Assembly (NCBI RefSeq): GCF_029784165.1 | Contig: NC_073696.1 | Location: 150,404,812 to 150,468,811 of the forward strand | Direction of reading: 5' to 3' | Length of the DNA stretch: 64,000 bases | Source: Wyeomyia smithii | Taxonomy: Eukaryota; Arthropoda; Insecta; Diptera; Culicidae | Shown: positions 10,281-22,727 of the stretch, piece after piece | Layout: every line of letters starts with the position of its first letter | Numbering within the stretch: position 1 is the stretch's first letter | The notes under the pieces: model-generated | Seen by the model: only the letters and a program-made list of their open reading frames with translations | What the model was told of the DNA's origin: nothing | Databases searched by the model: none | Position numbers and translations under genes: made by a program

Positions 10281-13080
10281 AATAATGTAAATCTATAGAA
10301 TTAAGTAATCAGCAAACCTCAAAACAAAGATGCAGAGCCTGAAGGTGAAACCTCATTGAATCCAAAAATGCCCGACTCCCAGTCACCTCTTCGAATTTTC
10401 AAAAGCACAAGACTCGGAAATACTCATTGCGTTCCCTACGAAAATTTTATTTTATGTTTGCTTCACCACAGCAAACATAAAATAACATTTTCAGCAATGA
10501 AAAATTTCAGTAAAATGCGCTATTCTAAGGGTTATAATAAACGGCATACACCTACGTTTTTTTACTGATAACATATCGCATTTATGACGACAATGGCACT
10601 AGTTATTTATACTTCAGTGTTGCAAAATGCATTACCAAATAGTTGGAACAAAGTGACGCGTTCACGATGAACATAGTTGTAGTCAGTTTTACTACAATAT
10701 GCAAATGCATCAAGCAGTAGTTTTGACTAGTGTTCGACATCGGAACGAAAACGTTGGGTCCGCGTTTCGGTCCGGTCCGGTCCGGTAAAAAATCGGAACT
10801 AGCTCGTTCCGGCCCGATTTGAGTCCGGTCCGATTGGCTTCGTTCCGGTTCCGGTCCGGAGTCCGGTCCGAAGTCCGGGAACAAAAGTTGCCAGTTTTTT
10901 CGAGAGCGTTATTTTAGTAAAAAAAATATCATAAAGACTTGAAAAATGTTTGACTAAATCAATACAATACAAACTAAGTTTTGCAATTTGTTTTTATATA
11001 TTTTTATTATTTTTTTCTAATTGAAAAATTTGGAATGTATCAACAAAAAAGGCTGGTTTTACAATTTTCCTAGTTTTGGAACATTTATTTAAGCCAATAT
11101 TTTAGTAAAAGTAGCTGCCGGATTCTTTGCCTACTTAGTCTGTTTATGCGTGATGTGACGAGAACCCGTCCCGAAGAAAATTAGTTTTCGAGTGGAACAA
11201 TAGATGCAGAAACACACAGGATGTCTCTTGCCATTAACGATAGGTTCGAAAATCTTTCAGAATTGTCCTGAATGATGAAAAGAAAATAAAGAACACCATA
11301 AATGAAACAAAAATTATGTATATTGTAACTCACTTTCCACCAATTTAGCCGATTAAATTAACAATTTCAAATTCCTGTTTTTTTCCCGGTTAGAAATTGA
11401 TGTTTTCCCCGGTTTTAAAACGCATAAATATATAAGTTCAACCACGTTTATTCATTGACAAAATAATTTTGTGAGAGAATCTTGTTTTTAATATCATTAT
11501 TTCATTTCAAAACTTGAAAAAGGGTTGACTTCTTCGGCCAACATGTATTTGCTGTTGATTTTTCGACTTTTCATGGCTGAGATTTTCATTATTTCACTCA
11601 GCTAAAATCAGGATATAATTTAGAATCAATTTGTGCTTCATGTTTCAGAATATTTTCACATAAATTTTTAATTTATTTTGAATAATGTAAATCTATAGAA
11701 TTAAGTAATCAGCAAACCTCAAAACAAAGATGCAGAGCCTGAAGGTGAAACCTCATTGAATCCAAAAATGCCCGACTCCCAGTCACCTCTTCGAATTTTC
11801 AAAAGCACAAGACTCGGAAATACTCATTGCGTTCCCTACGAAAATTTTATTTTATGTTTGCTTCACCACAGCAAACATAAAATAACATTTTCAGCAATGA
11901 AAAATTTCAGTAAAATGCGCTATTCTAAGGGTTATAATAAACGGCATACACCTACGTTTTTTTACTGATAACATATCGCATTTATGACGACAATGGCACT
12001 AGTTATTTATACTTCAGTGTTGCAAAATGCATTACCAAATAGTTGGAACAAAGTGACACGTTCACGATGAACATAGTTGTAGTCAGTTTTACTACAATAT
12101 GCAAATGCATCAAGCAGTAGTTTTGACTAGTGTTCGACATCGGAACGAAAACGTTGGGTCCGCGTTTCGGTCCGGTCCGGTCCGGTAAAAAATCGGAACT
12201 AGCTCGTTCCGGCCCGATTTGGGTCCGGTCCGATTGGCTTCGTTCCGGTTCCGGTCCGGAGTCCGGTCCGAAGTCCGGGAACAAAAGTTGCCAGTTTTTT
12301 CGAGAGCGTTATTTTAGTAAAAAAAATATCATAAAGGCTTGAAAAATGTTTGACTAAATCAATACAATACAAACTAAGTTTTGCAATTTGTTTTTATATA
12401 TTTTTATTATTTTTTTCTAATTGAAAAATTTGGAATGTATCAACAAAAAAGGCTGGTTTTACAATTTTCCTAGTTTTGGAACATTTATTTAAGCCAATAT
12501 TTTAGTAAAAGTAGCTGCCGGATTCTTTGCCTACTTAGTCTGTTTATGCGTGATGTGACGAGAACCCGTCCCGAAGAAAATTAGTTTTCGAGTGGAACAA
12601 TAGATGCAGAAACACACAGGACGTCTCTTGCCATTAACGATAGGTTCGAAAATCTTTCAGAATTGTCCTGAATGATGAAAAGAAAATAAAGAACACCATA
12701 AATGAAACAAAAATTATGTATATTGTAACTCACTTTCCACCAATTTAGCCGATTAAATTAACAATTTCAAATTCCTGTTTTTTTCCCGGTTAGAAATTGA
12801 TGTTTTCCCCGGTTTTAAAACGCATAAATATATAAGTTCAACCACGTTTATTTATTGACAAAATAATTTTGTGAGAGAATCTTGTTTTTAATATCATTAT
12901 TTCATTTCAAAACTTGAAAAAGGGTTGACTTCTTCGGCCAACATGTATTTGCTGTTGATTTTTCGACTTTTCATGGCTGAGATTTTCATTATTTCACTCA
13001 GCTAAAATCAGGATATAATTTAGAATCAATTTGTGCTTCATGTTTCAGAATATTTTCACATAAATTTTTAATTTATTTTG
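10281..13080. repeat. tandem duplication, 2 x 1400 bp
   Basis: Positions 10281-11680 and 11681-13080 are head-to-tail copies with a period of exactly 1400 bp. I noticed only about five substitutions, for example GACGCG/GACACG, GAGTCC/GGGTCC and AAGACTT/AAGGCTT. Each unit holds the end of Jockey copy 1, a GGTCCGGTCCGG-rich hAT left end (10728 and 12128) and AT-rich sequence. The sharp junctions indicate a very recent duplication or an assembly artefact. Confidence 0.95.
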
Positions 13081-13966
13081 AACCGTTTTTTGGAACAATT
13101 TTCTGTCATTTCAGACTTCTGTAAATAATTACTGGTTTATTTAAACTGTTTAACTAAAGCAATATTTGTAACTTTCTGCACTCTCTGGTTGAGATTTTCT
13201 GCGTTTTGTAGAACTGGTTTCTGCTTTTTCAAACCTTTAATATATATTTTTACAAATTTGGAATTTGATTCAAAGTTGTTTTGGCTTCTGTTGAGCTTCG
13301 GAAACGACAAATCTTTGAAATCATTTTCTATCATTTCAAGTCTTGTGAAATTTCATTAAATGTTTTTAAGCTTTGTTACGGATTTTGGCCTTATTCAAAG
13401 TGCTTATTTAAAAATAAAATATAAAAATTCATTTTCCACTAATTCTAAATTGAATTTCAAATATGATTGTGGATTTTTTTTAAATTCAATTTGGAATCTT
13501 TTCTAGAGTCTAAAATTTAGCAATTTTTCAGCTAAATTCCCAATTCTGAGTTCATTTTCTCTTCTAAAACCTAATTTTAAATTGAATTGACTTTAATTTT
13601 TTTTATTGAATTGACTTTGAAATTTTTTATTATTTTTTTCTTGTTTCCTGATTACTTGTTCATAGTCATTTGAAGTTGATGAGAGGAAACATACTTGTTA
13701 TTTTTCAGAGTTTTTAAAATAATTAGAACATATTTTTTTGACCCCGAATCGAGATAGTTTTTCGTCTTGCCTGAATCTGCAATGAAAGCCGTTTCTGGCA
13801 AATTGTTTAAGAATAATATAAATATAAAGAATAAATTTTTGCATTTTCAACCCAATTATTACCCATTTCCTAGTGTTCACACACTTCAGTTTTGAAATTG
13901 ATTTTAAATTGATTTACAATTTATTGCTACTTAGAAACAATTTTTGCCTTTTTGAGCTAAATAAGA
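13081..13966. other. AT-rich interior of hAT-E, no gene
   Basis: Very AT-rich DNA with loosely repeated phrases (TTCTGTCATTTCAGACTTCTG, TTCTATCATTTCAAGTCTTGTG). It is continuous with 18342-19330 on the far side of the Jockey insertion. No supportable ORF. Confidence 0.5.
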
Positions 13967-14180
13967 AGATTGTTTTGTTCAGTGTGTCTTGAACTGTCCT
14001 ACAGATCAGACGTTTTTTCGGTTGCTTGTGGACTGGTCTTTGACTGCCTATAGCTTCAAAATTTGTGTTTTGTCAGTGTGTCTTTTAAAGACTACCTGAA
14101 AGTTATTTCCCATCAGTCTTTCTGAAGACTACCAACTTTTGAATTTAACATTTGTTTTAACTTTTTTCGTATCACCAGAA

Positions 14181-15467
14181 ATGGCTGGACGGAAAAAGAA
14201 ACCTCGCATCGCTGCGGGGAGGAAAAGAGAGGCATCTCTTTCTGACACTTCGAGTGTCTGTAGTGACAATCCTTTTGATATTTTGCTTGAGCATGAAGCT
14301 GGTGAAATGGAAGTTACCAATAATGAAACTATACAAAATATAAAATTTTTAAAAAAGGAGAAAGTTCCACCTATTGTGGTAACTATTTCTTCTGAATTTA
14401 ATATATTCAAAAAGGAACTTTCAACGTTTGTTTCTGACGTTAAAGTTACCTATCAAATTGGCCGTAGAGGTGAATGTCGCTTATTAGCCGACTCAGTGAA
14501 GGGTCGTGATCGTCTTGTTCAGTATTTAACTGAAAAGATGTACAAATTTTTTACATATGACACCAAGAACGCCAAGCCGTTCAAGGTTGTCTTGAAAGGT
14601 CTCACCAACGATCAAACCGTTGATGAGATCAAACTTACTTTAACATAATTACTTGGCATAGCCCCTACCCAAGTAATTCTAATGAAACAAAAATCACGAG
14701 GGGAAAACAGTTGTTAATTATTTAATTCATTTTAACCGCAATGAGGTTAACAACATAAAATTTTTTTAAAAAGCACGTGTGTAAAGTGGGAAATTTATAG
14801 GAAGTATGGCGGAGGTGAAAAGCATATCACCCAATGCCGTACTTGCCAACGTTATGGCCATGGTTACAAATTCTGTAACATGGACCAAAAATGTCTTAAT
14901 TGTGGAGACTCTTCTCACAAAAAGGACACATGTCCTGTGAAATAGAGTAAAAATTTTCGCTGTGCGAATTGTAACGGCAACCATATGTCAAATTTTCATC
15001 AATGCCCAGTCCGTTTAGCAATTGTTAAGGCAAGGCAAGGTAAACAAAATTCAATTTCTCAATTAAAACCAACTTCAAAACAAAATTCTCCAAGCGTACC
15101 AGTGACGCATAGTTTACCTACTCCTTTGCATACCCGTTTAACTTATGCACAGGTTACAGGTAGTTCGAACATTATACCGCCTAGTGTTGGTAGTTCGAAA
15201 ATGACCGTTAATATGGGTAAGCAAAACACGCTAGAAAATAATTGTACACCTATTACTCCAGCTAATATTGCTGGCGAAAATATTTTTTCTAATGTCAACT
15301 GCCTGGGGCCTATTACGGCAGGTAAACTTCCTTTTTTGCAACAGGCAATGTTCGATCTTATGAACGCCATGTTGCAGGCAAAATCAATGTTTGAAGCCAT
15401 TCAAATAGGCACAAATTTTACTATTAAAATTGTTTCTAATTTAAAATTTAGCAATGATTTTAAATAA
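14181..15467 (+). pseudogene. Jockey copy 2 ORF1 (gag-like), broken
   Basis: The likely start is ATG 14181 (MAGRKKKPRIAAGRKREA). A 42-bp upstream in-frame ATG at 14139 adds a hydrophobic leader unlike the family. The RRM-like block KPFKVVLKGLTNDQ is followed by a stop near 14648, then several disruptions. Zinc knuckles are legible in other frames: CRTCQRYGHGYKFC, CLNCGDSSHKKDTC and CANCNGNHMSNFHQC (14840-15005). The C-terminal frame ends NLKFSNDFK at the TAA at 15465. The family function is RNA binding and ribonucleoprotein assembly. Confidence 0.85.
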
Positions 15468-18096
15468 AACAATTAAAATATTAAATTGGAATGCTCGCTC
15501 ATTGAAGGCCAATGAGAATGAGCTTTTTAATTTTTTAACAGTAAATAATGTGCACATTGCAATTATTACTGAAACATTTTTGAAACCTAACATAAAATTA
15601 AAATATGATCCCAATTACGTGGTTCATAGATATGATAGGATTCAGGGTTCCGGCGGTGGAGTTGCAATTGTTATTCATCGCCGAATCAAACATCGTGCTC
15701 TTCCCCATCTTGAGACGAAAGTTATTGAAACTTTGGGAATTGAAGTTCAAACTGAACTTGGGATTTTATTTATTGCCGCAGCATATTTACCATTTCAATG
15801 CACACGCGAGCTCAAAAATTATTTTAAAGGTGATTTACAAAAACTCACCAGAAATCGTTCGAAATTTTTCATAATCGGTGATTTTAACGCTAAACATCGT
15901 TCATGGAATAATTCTCAAAGTAATTCCAATGGCAAAATTTTATTCAATGATTGTTCTTCAGGATACTATTCTATTTTGTCTCCGAATAGTCCTACATGCT
16001 TTTCTTCTGTAAGAAACCCTTCAACAATTGATTTGGTGCTAACAGATCAAAGTCATGTATGTAGTGATTTGATCACACATGCTGACTTTGATTCTGACCA
16101 TCTTCCAATAACTTTTTCTTTATCACATGAATCAGTTTTAAACCCTATGAGCTCTGTTTTTAATTATAACAAGGCTAATTGGGGAAGATACGAAACTCAT
16201 ATTGAGAGAAATTTCAATAATGAGCTTGATTTGCAAAACGAAGTGAATATTGATTCCGCTTTGGAAGCAATAAAATGTGCGATTGTGGATGCCAGGAATT
16301 ATTCTGTTCCAAAGGCTCAAGTGAAATTTGATTCACCAATAATTGACGAAAATCTTCAACTTCTAATTCGTTTGAAAAATGTCCGCAGACGTCAATATCA
16401 ACGTACTCGTGACCCTGTTTTTAAAACTATTTATAAAGATTTACAGAAAGAGATTAAACATAGATTTACTCTTCTGAGAAATCAAAATTTTGAGACTAAA
16501 GTTGAAAAATTGAAACCATATTCAAAACCATTTTGGAAGCTGTCGAAGATTCTTAAGAAACCTTCAAAGCCTATTTCAGTTTTAAAAGATGGTGAACGTT
16601 TTCTTGTATCCAATGAACAAAAGGCTCAAAGACTTGCTCAGCAGTTTGAGGGTGTTCATAACTCAAATTTGAATTTTGTGAGTCCAATTGAAAATGAAGT
16701 CACACGTCAATTTGATTTTTTACTTGCAGAAATAGTTGAAACTAACTTGATTGAGATTAAATCAATTATTAAAAATTTCAAAAATATGAAAGCACCTGGT
16801 GACGATGGAATCTTTAATATACTAATCAAACATCTCCCTGAGAGCACAATGGAATTTTTAGTGAAAATTTTCAATTGCTGCTTCAAAATTGCATATTTTC
16901 CCAAATTATGGAAAAATGCAAAAATTACTCCCATTTTAAAACCGGATAAGAACCCAGCTGAAGTTTCAAGTTATCGACCAATCAGTTTGCTTTCTTCAAT
17001 AAGTAAACTGTTTGAGAGAATTATTCTTAACAGAATGATGTCACACATCAACGAAAATTCAATTTTTGCAAATGAACAGTTTGGATTTCGCCATGGGCAT
17101 TCCACAACTCATCAATTGCTCAGAGTTACTAATATGATACGAGCTAACAAATCTGAAGGTTATTCCACTGGAGCTGCTCTTTTAGACATAGAAAAAGCAT
17201 TCGACAGTGTTTGGCATAAAGGTTTGATTGCGAAATTGCAAACTTTTAATTTTCCAATTTTCCTAATCAAAATTTGAAAAAATTATCTTACTGATCGAAC
17301 TCTGCAGGTTGTCTATCAGAATTCAAAACCTGATAGATTTCCTGTCAGAGCAGGTGTACCTCAAGGTTCAGTCTTGGGTCCAGTCCTGTACAACATATTC
17401 ACTTCAGATCTTCCTGATTTGCCTCCAGGATGCACAAAGTCATTGTTCTGCGATGACACAAGCATTTCCGTAAAAGGAAAAAGTCTTCGTGTCATATGCA
17501 GTCGATTGCAGAAAAGTTTAGATATTTTTTCTTCCTACTTGCAAAAGTGGAAAATCTCACCCAATGCTTCTAAAACTCAAATGATAATTTTTCCGCATAA
17601 GCCTAGGGCTTCTTTCCTCAAGCCAAACAATAATCACGTTGTCAAGATGAATGGGGTTATTTTAAGTTGGTCCGACAAGGTTAAGTACTTGGGACTAATT
17701 TATGATAAAAAACTTATTTTCAAAGAGCACATTGAGAGTATACAAGCCAAGTGCATCAAATATACGAGATGTTTATATCCTCTCATTAATAGGAATTCTA
17801 AACTTTGTTTAAAGAACAAACTTTTGATTTACAAACAAATTTTTAGAACAGCAATGCTTTATGCTGTACCGATCTGGTCAAGTTGCTGTTCAACAAGGAA
17901 GAAAACGCTCCAAAGGATTCAGAATAAAATTCTGAAAATGATTTTGAAGCGTCCTCCTTGGTTTGGTACACTCGAATTACATAGACTTACTGGTGTTGAA
18001 CCATTAGAAGCTATGTCAAATAAAATTATTAACAATTTTCGACAAAAATCGTTGCAATCCTCAATTGCTACGATAAGCTCTCTTTATAGCCAATAA
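15454..18096 (+). pseudogene. Jockey copy 2 ORF2, endonuclease-RT with one stop
   Basis: ATG 15454 overlaps the end of ORF1 by 14 nt (AATGATTTTAAATAA), so ORF2 probably relied on reinitiation. The endonuclease shows LNWNARSL, ITETFLKP, IIGDFNAKHRSW and DSDHLPI. The RT shows YRPISLLSSISKLFE, FGFRHGHSTTHQ, LLDIEKAFDSVWH, GVPQGSVLGPVLYN and FCDDTS. The Cys in FCDD, where other copies have FADD, I believe is normal for this group. A single TGA at 17275-17277 divides 607 N-terminal codons from the last 272, between the KAFD and PQG motifs, and would abolish RT. Otherwise the frame is clean, which indicates recent death. Confidence 0.9.
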
Positions 18097-18341
18097 GTTA
18101 GCAATTAAGTTAGTTGTAAGTTTACTTCCCCTTTTCTGACAAGTAGGTTTAAATCCCTACGAATGATAAGTCCTAATTGCGAGAGCAAACAAATCCTAAC
18201 AATTAAAATTACAAATTTCTAACAGTGTTGAGAAGTCACCATTTGTGATTGGACACACATACTCATTATTTACTAATATTTATCATAAATACTTAAGCTA
18301 CTAACAAATCCCCCCTTAAAAAAAAAAAAAAGATTGTTTTG

Positions 18342-19330
18342 TTTTTCCTGAATCCGCGTTCTTAATTTCAGAATTTTCAACAAAAATCTATTTGAAATTC
18401 TAAATTTAAATCAATTTAATTTTATTGCTACTTAGAAACAATTTTTGCCTTTTTGAGCTAAATAAGAAGATTGGTTTGTGTTTTCTGATTCCGCGTTCTA
18501 GATTTCAGAATTTTCAACAAAAATCTATTTTAAAACATTGAATTTATTACTTTTATAATAGCATTGAATTCTTTTCATATTTATGGTGCATTTCTGGCTT
18601 TAAATTAAAATCTGATTGCTGACTTTTATCGAGAACTTAAGAAACATTTGAACATATCTTTTATGTTTTTCTAGTCTCTGTAAACGTTTCATGGCAATTG
18701 TGAGCTGAATTATGAGCAACTGTGTGTATTTCTGTCATTCAAAATATTTTTTCCGTTTTCTTAAGGATCTTTTGAGGCTCAGTTATTGTCTTGGCAATAT
18801 AGAAAGGACTAATTTGATACCATTGTTATCCTTACGTGGTATTGTTCCAGGTTTTTTAGGCGAATAATTTCCGCAATGGCCCTTATAGTTTTGCCTTTTT
18901 TATTTGAAAAATATGTCCTTCTGATTTTAGAGGAGTATGCAAGCAATTTGAGAAAAAAACAAAGACAGGCTCTGCATTTTAAGCCTCTAGAATTCTATTT
19001 AATAAATTTTGAATTGAATTTTAAATTATTTTCGTTGCATCTGGTTTTTGAAACGCAAATTCTTTAAAATCAATTTCTGAAATTTCTGGCCTCAAGACAT
19101 CTTCTCAAGCGGATTTAAGCTTAACCGATTACCGGTGGAGAAAAATCAGTTTTTACCTCAAACAATGAACTTTAAACTCTTATTACTAATCAACTATATG
19201 CATAATTAACATAAACTGTATTGCATATTAAGCATCAATCTATTCTCTAACGATGCTGAATAGTTTCCTCGTGTAAATTTTCAAGTATAATTGTTGAACT
19301 CAAATCAAAGTTTGAATGTCAGGTAATGCC
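18342..19330. other. AT-rich hAT-E interior with 137-bp repeat
   Basis: The phrase TTGCTACTTAGAAACAATTT followed by TTTGAGCTAAATAAGAAGATTG recurs at 13925 and 18426. After removing the Jockey and one target copy the spacing is 137 bp, so this is a short ancestral tandem repeat. A 63-codon ORF at 18876 has no recognisable features. No gene. Confidence 0.55.
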
Positions 19331-19379
19331 ATATGGCATCATACGCCGGGAATGGGTTAGGTTACGATATTTTTATTTT

Positions 19380-19680
19380 TTGCATATTTTCTGATGGTCT
19401 ATTTCTGCCACTATTATGTCAATCACCGACACCCGGGGAGGCGACTTCAACTAGAATCTTAACTAACGATCCGTTGATTAACGGACCGGTGCCAACGGCT
19501 TCACTTTCCCATGCTATAGAAGAACCCAGAGATTTTTCGCCTCTGAAAATCTCCGGGGGATTGAATCTAGATCAGTTTTGGTTGATTGTGAGTGAATAAC
19601 GTCACCACACAACCATCGACACCTATGGCGTTGGGATTCGAACCCAGATCCAGCGTGGTTGGTGGAGGCATTACTTGTTT
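19380..19680 (-). mobile_element. SINE-like element with B box
   Basis: On the reverse strand a polymerase III B-box match (GGGTTCGAATCCC, about 19634-19646) is followed by a body containing GAAGCCGTTGGCACCGGTCC and GTCGCCTCCCCGGGTGTCGG. The arrangement and body phrases fit a mosquito tRNA-related SINE. I could not see a clear A box, and the ends are approximate. Confidence 0.5.
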
Positions 19681-19689
19681 CAGGTTTAA

Positions 19690-20539
19690 AATATTTTTTT
19701 TTATCATAGTTTAGTTTTTGCCTATTTCAAGTTAACAAATAAAATTTTATTGGAATCATTCTTGACTTCTCTGGCCTTCAAAATATTGTTTAGTAATTTG
19801 AAGTTTTCACCTTCCCTGGACTTTGTAGGTTTTTGTTGGCGATTTGTAACCCAAGATTCAAATCTTGTTTCTTTCTAAAGAATATTTTTACATCAGATGT
19901 GAAGAATTCGGTACATAACTTTGAAACAAACTCAGCCATCAATGACATTAGACGTTGATCCTGTAAAGTGGTGGTTGTTTTGATGTTTGATCGCCACTTA
20001 CTGTTGAAGCCCTAATCAGTGCGAATGAAAAGGGAGACAAATTAGAGAAAAACAATCCCAGCCACCTGTTAGTGTCGTCTCTCTTAGCCGAGATTCTAAC
20101 GTATGAAGATTGGCTTGTTACTCCAGCACCTTACCCCGAGACCAACTGAATGATTCCTTGAGCCTTCCAGTGTTTGTGAGATGGCAGAAAATGTATAGTG
20201 CGTTGAACGTTGAACTAACAACTAATAACAGATCCCAAGCATGTGTAAATGAAAAATAATGTTAAAAATGGACATGATAAATTTCCCGGTTTTCCCGGTG
20301 CAGTTTCGAATTCCCGGCTTTTTCCCGTTTTTCAAGGTTTTCCCGGTTCGCTGACCACCTTGAATTAAGCACAAACTCAGAACAAGTTGTGCGAGTCTAT
20401 TAGTTGTTCACTAGTTTCGAAGTGATAGCAGGAGCAAAATTGGAATAGCAAAAAAAAATGTAACAATCAATGTCTTTCTAATTCTATAAGAACTATGTGA
20501 TCAATTAAAGCATATATTACAGGTTAAAAAGGCGAAGAA
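19690..20539. other. no gene seen; TTCCCGG repeat end
   Basis: Unique-looking AT-rich DNA. At 20280-20365 the strongly repetitive TTTCCCGGTTTTCCCGG and GGTTCGCTGACCACCTTG look like one end of a DNA transposon whose partner was not found. The start of the CR1-like element is somewhere before 20549. Confidence 0.4.
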
Positions 20540-20548
20540 AACAATAAA

Positions 20549-21649
20549 TTGCACACGACATTGACCGGCATCAGCGAGTCGTTTTCAACGATGCCACAAA
20601 AAATACATAAATATTTTGACGAACGGCTCTCAAGCCTGACAAGCAATTTTATTAGTTCAATCACAGAGGCTGAGTCATTGAAACCTCATACAAATAACGA
20701 CTCAAAACTTACTGAAATACTCGAGGAGGTGAAATTTGTCTCAGGGACTGTCTCCAATCTTCAGGTGACCAACACATGCAGTGCAAAATCTCAAAAAAAT
20801 CTTCAGGCAGAACTAGCTGAAAAATTTTTCTACCCGAAAGCGGACCATACATCTCCAGGATGGAGATTTCTGGGTAACAAATGGCAATGGAAGCAGGACT
20901 GGTCCACTTATGATGCCAAGCAACGGTCTCGAAGACTACAAGAAAAAGCTGCCGAAAAAGCCAAAAGAAACCGTAAAAAAAGAAAACAACAAATCACTCA
21001 TACCAGTAAACAAAACAACCAGCACAGCGGTACGCAAAACTATCAACGCATCAACGCATCAGACAAAGAATTACTAGCCACAGCAAAAGTTCAATTCGCC
21101 GGGCCACCCTCATCAACCGACCATCCGATAGCTGCACTTTCTGCTCCAAAACTCATCAACTTCAGGAAAGGAGAAACTATCAACCCGTATCGATCTGAAA
21201 AAGGTACAACGCAGAGCACTACTTCAAAGTCAGAACCGGAAAATACTGCTCCGCTGCTAGATCCTATGTGTCCACCGATTGTCAGACTAACGGAGCAATC
21301 CGCTGCTAGTGACAAACGCTATCTGAAAGCACGGCTGCGTGATCACAAAATTATGGATACGGTACGAACTTTCCTTGCTTTCCTGCATGATCAGCCAATA
21401 ACGGTATGCATTCGAGGAATCACCAAAATTAGTGCATCGGTGATGCTGGCAGCTGAAGGACTACCAACTGACTTAAACCTGCTACGTGAAATTTTCCTGG
21501 ACGTACATGAAGAACTGGGAATATCACGCGATGACGCTTTAGCAGACCTGCAGTCTCATCGGACATCGTTATCCAGTGAACGAACACACCGCCTACAACA
21601 ACTAAGGGAAAGCACTGACAAATTTTACAAACCGAGTTTTCGGAAATAA
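20549..21649 (+). CDS. CR1-like ORF1 protein, 366 aa
   Basis: An intact frame from ATG 20549 to TAA 21649. The N-terminal 90 residues look helical (IHKYFDERLSSLTSNF; LTEILEEVKFVSGTVSNLQV). A tryptophan-rich patch follows (WRFLGNKWQWKQDW), then a very basic stretch (KAAEKAKRNRKKRKQQ, about residues 130-148), a Ser/Thr-rich linker, and a C-terminal helical part ending ESTDKFYKPSFRK. No CCHC knuckle is present. By position it is the ORF1 RNA-binding protein of the retrotransposon. The basic patch fits nucleic-acid binding. Transfer of an intact ORF1 despite ORF2 damage suggests a fairly young copy. No start upstream is better supported. Confidence 0.7.
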   Translation: MHTTLTGISESFSTMPQKIHKYFDERLSSLTSNFISSITEAESLKPHTNNDSKLTEILEEVKFVSGTVSNLQVTNTCSAKSQKNLQAELAEKFFYPKADHTSPGWRFLGNKWQWKQDWSTYDAKQRSRRLQEKAAEKAKRNRKKRKQQITHTSKQNNQHSGTQNYQRINASDKELLATAKVQFAGPPSSTDHPIAALSAPKLINFRKGETINPYRSEKGTTQSTTSKSEPENTAPLLDPMCPPIVRLTEQSAASDKRYLKARLRDHKIMDTVRTFLAFLHDQPITVCIRGITKISASVMLAAEGLPTDLNLLREIFLDVHEELGISRDDALADLQSHRTSLSSERTHRLQQLRESTDKFYKPSFRK

Positions 21650-22210
21650 CGACCCCTTTCGATGAGAAAGAAGAAGACTTACAGGCAGAGATGCCAGATA
21701 TACAGACAAATCTGTATTATACAGACTTTCTGTGTTGCGATACAGACACGCATAAGCCTACAGATTTTATACAGACATTTAGTATAATACAGATATTACA
21801 CAGATATCCGATATTCTACATAATGGTTTTACCAGTATACATAAAAAAACGAACACAAAAACCAAAAGTCACTGTAGCCGTTGCTGGAAAAAGTGAACTA
21901 GGAACTGAACACTTTGCTGAATAAGGCTGTGCGAGATTTCGAATGATTTCGTATAATTTCGCGAAACTCGAAATTTTCCGAAATTTCGCGAAATTTCGGT
22001 TTCGCGAGATTACCGGAAAGTTTCGTTGAATTTCGCTCAACTCCGCCTAAAATTTCGCGAAATTAAACTTCTAATTTCGACGAGTACGAAATTTCGCGAA
22101 ATTTCGGACCAAATTTCCGATGCGCATTATTACATTATTTTCTGGGTTGTGCTCGTTGCGACTATAAATTTAATTGAATAAATCTCAACAGATATTTGGT
22201 TTACTAATAA

Positions 22211-22260
22211 AAGTCAGATATAGAAGACGAAAAGACCACGTGGTCTTTTTTCTGACTTAT
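22211..22260. repeat. 50-bp palindrome
   Basis: The perfect 20-bp palindrome AAAAGACCACGTGGTCTTTT (22230-22249) lies inside a looser AAGTCAGA...TCTGACTT pair. It could form a cruciform. The function is unknown. Confidence 0.6.
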
Positions 22261-22727
22261 AATTTATTATTGCCACCAAGAATATAGCTTTCGCATTTTA
22301 TTTTTTTTTTGATTAATAAATTTATTTGACACGACTTGATAATTCATAAATGTCACGGAAAGTTTGCGATTTGTCAGCAATTATGGCATTTACTTCTACA
22401 GAATAATAATTCTATTTTGCAATGCGTCAGGATTTGTGACATTTTCCTGGAAGTATATTTCAATACTCAACGATCGGCAAAAAAATCAACGCCTTGGTCT
22501 TAAAAACAATATATATGACCTGGATGCTCGTGAACAGAAGGAAGAAAGAAAGATGTTTATATTTTGTTCGACATTTAAAAGCCATTGTACAATTTATCGT
22601 AGATGATCAAACTGTTCAAACAAATTTTATTTATTTTTATACTCAACAACAAATTGTATTGAAAATGATTCTGAATATACTCAACAGAATAGCGTATATT
22701 AATTACTTTCAGGTAAGGAAATCATTA

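Larger units (their letters stand above)
5395..10367 (+). mobile_element. dead Jockey-type non-LTR retrotransposon (copy 1)
   Basis: The order is 5' region, gag-like ORF1, endonuclease and reverse transcriptase, the layout of the Jockey clade. Both ORFs are broken (see their entries), and a 965-bp sequence sits inside the endonuclease region. The 3' end is placed at an A-rich point near 10367 after a CCTGAAGGTGAAACCTCATT tail. The 5' limit is approximate, and no target duplication was identified. The last 87 bp are repeated at 11681-11767 because the neighbouring tandem duplication includes them. Confidence 0.8.
13978..18330 (+). mobile_element. full-length Jockey-type retrotransposon (copy 2)
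   Basis: It is flanked by an 11-bp duplication, AGATTGTTTTG, at 13967-13977 and 18331-18341. It starts TTCAGTGTGTCTTG and ends in a 14-A tail after CCCCCC, so it is a complete target-primed insertion of 4.35 kb. It inserted into a 137-bp-period tandem repeat, which can be re-joined across the element. ORF1 has a stop and indels and ORF2 has one stop, so it is inactive but fairly young. The protein pattern resembles the Aedes Juan/JAM1 group (from memory). Confidence 0.92.

Noticed and set aside
10603..12342. Pro/Gly/Arg-rich frames in the CCGGTCCGG region
   Set aside because: Produced by the GC-rich subterminal repeat of hAT-E on either strand, with no conserved domain.
17458..17469. FCDD as a loss-of-function change in the RT active site
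   Set aside because: I recall FCDD as usual in this mosquito Jockey group. The TGA at 17275 is the clear lesion.
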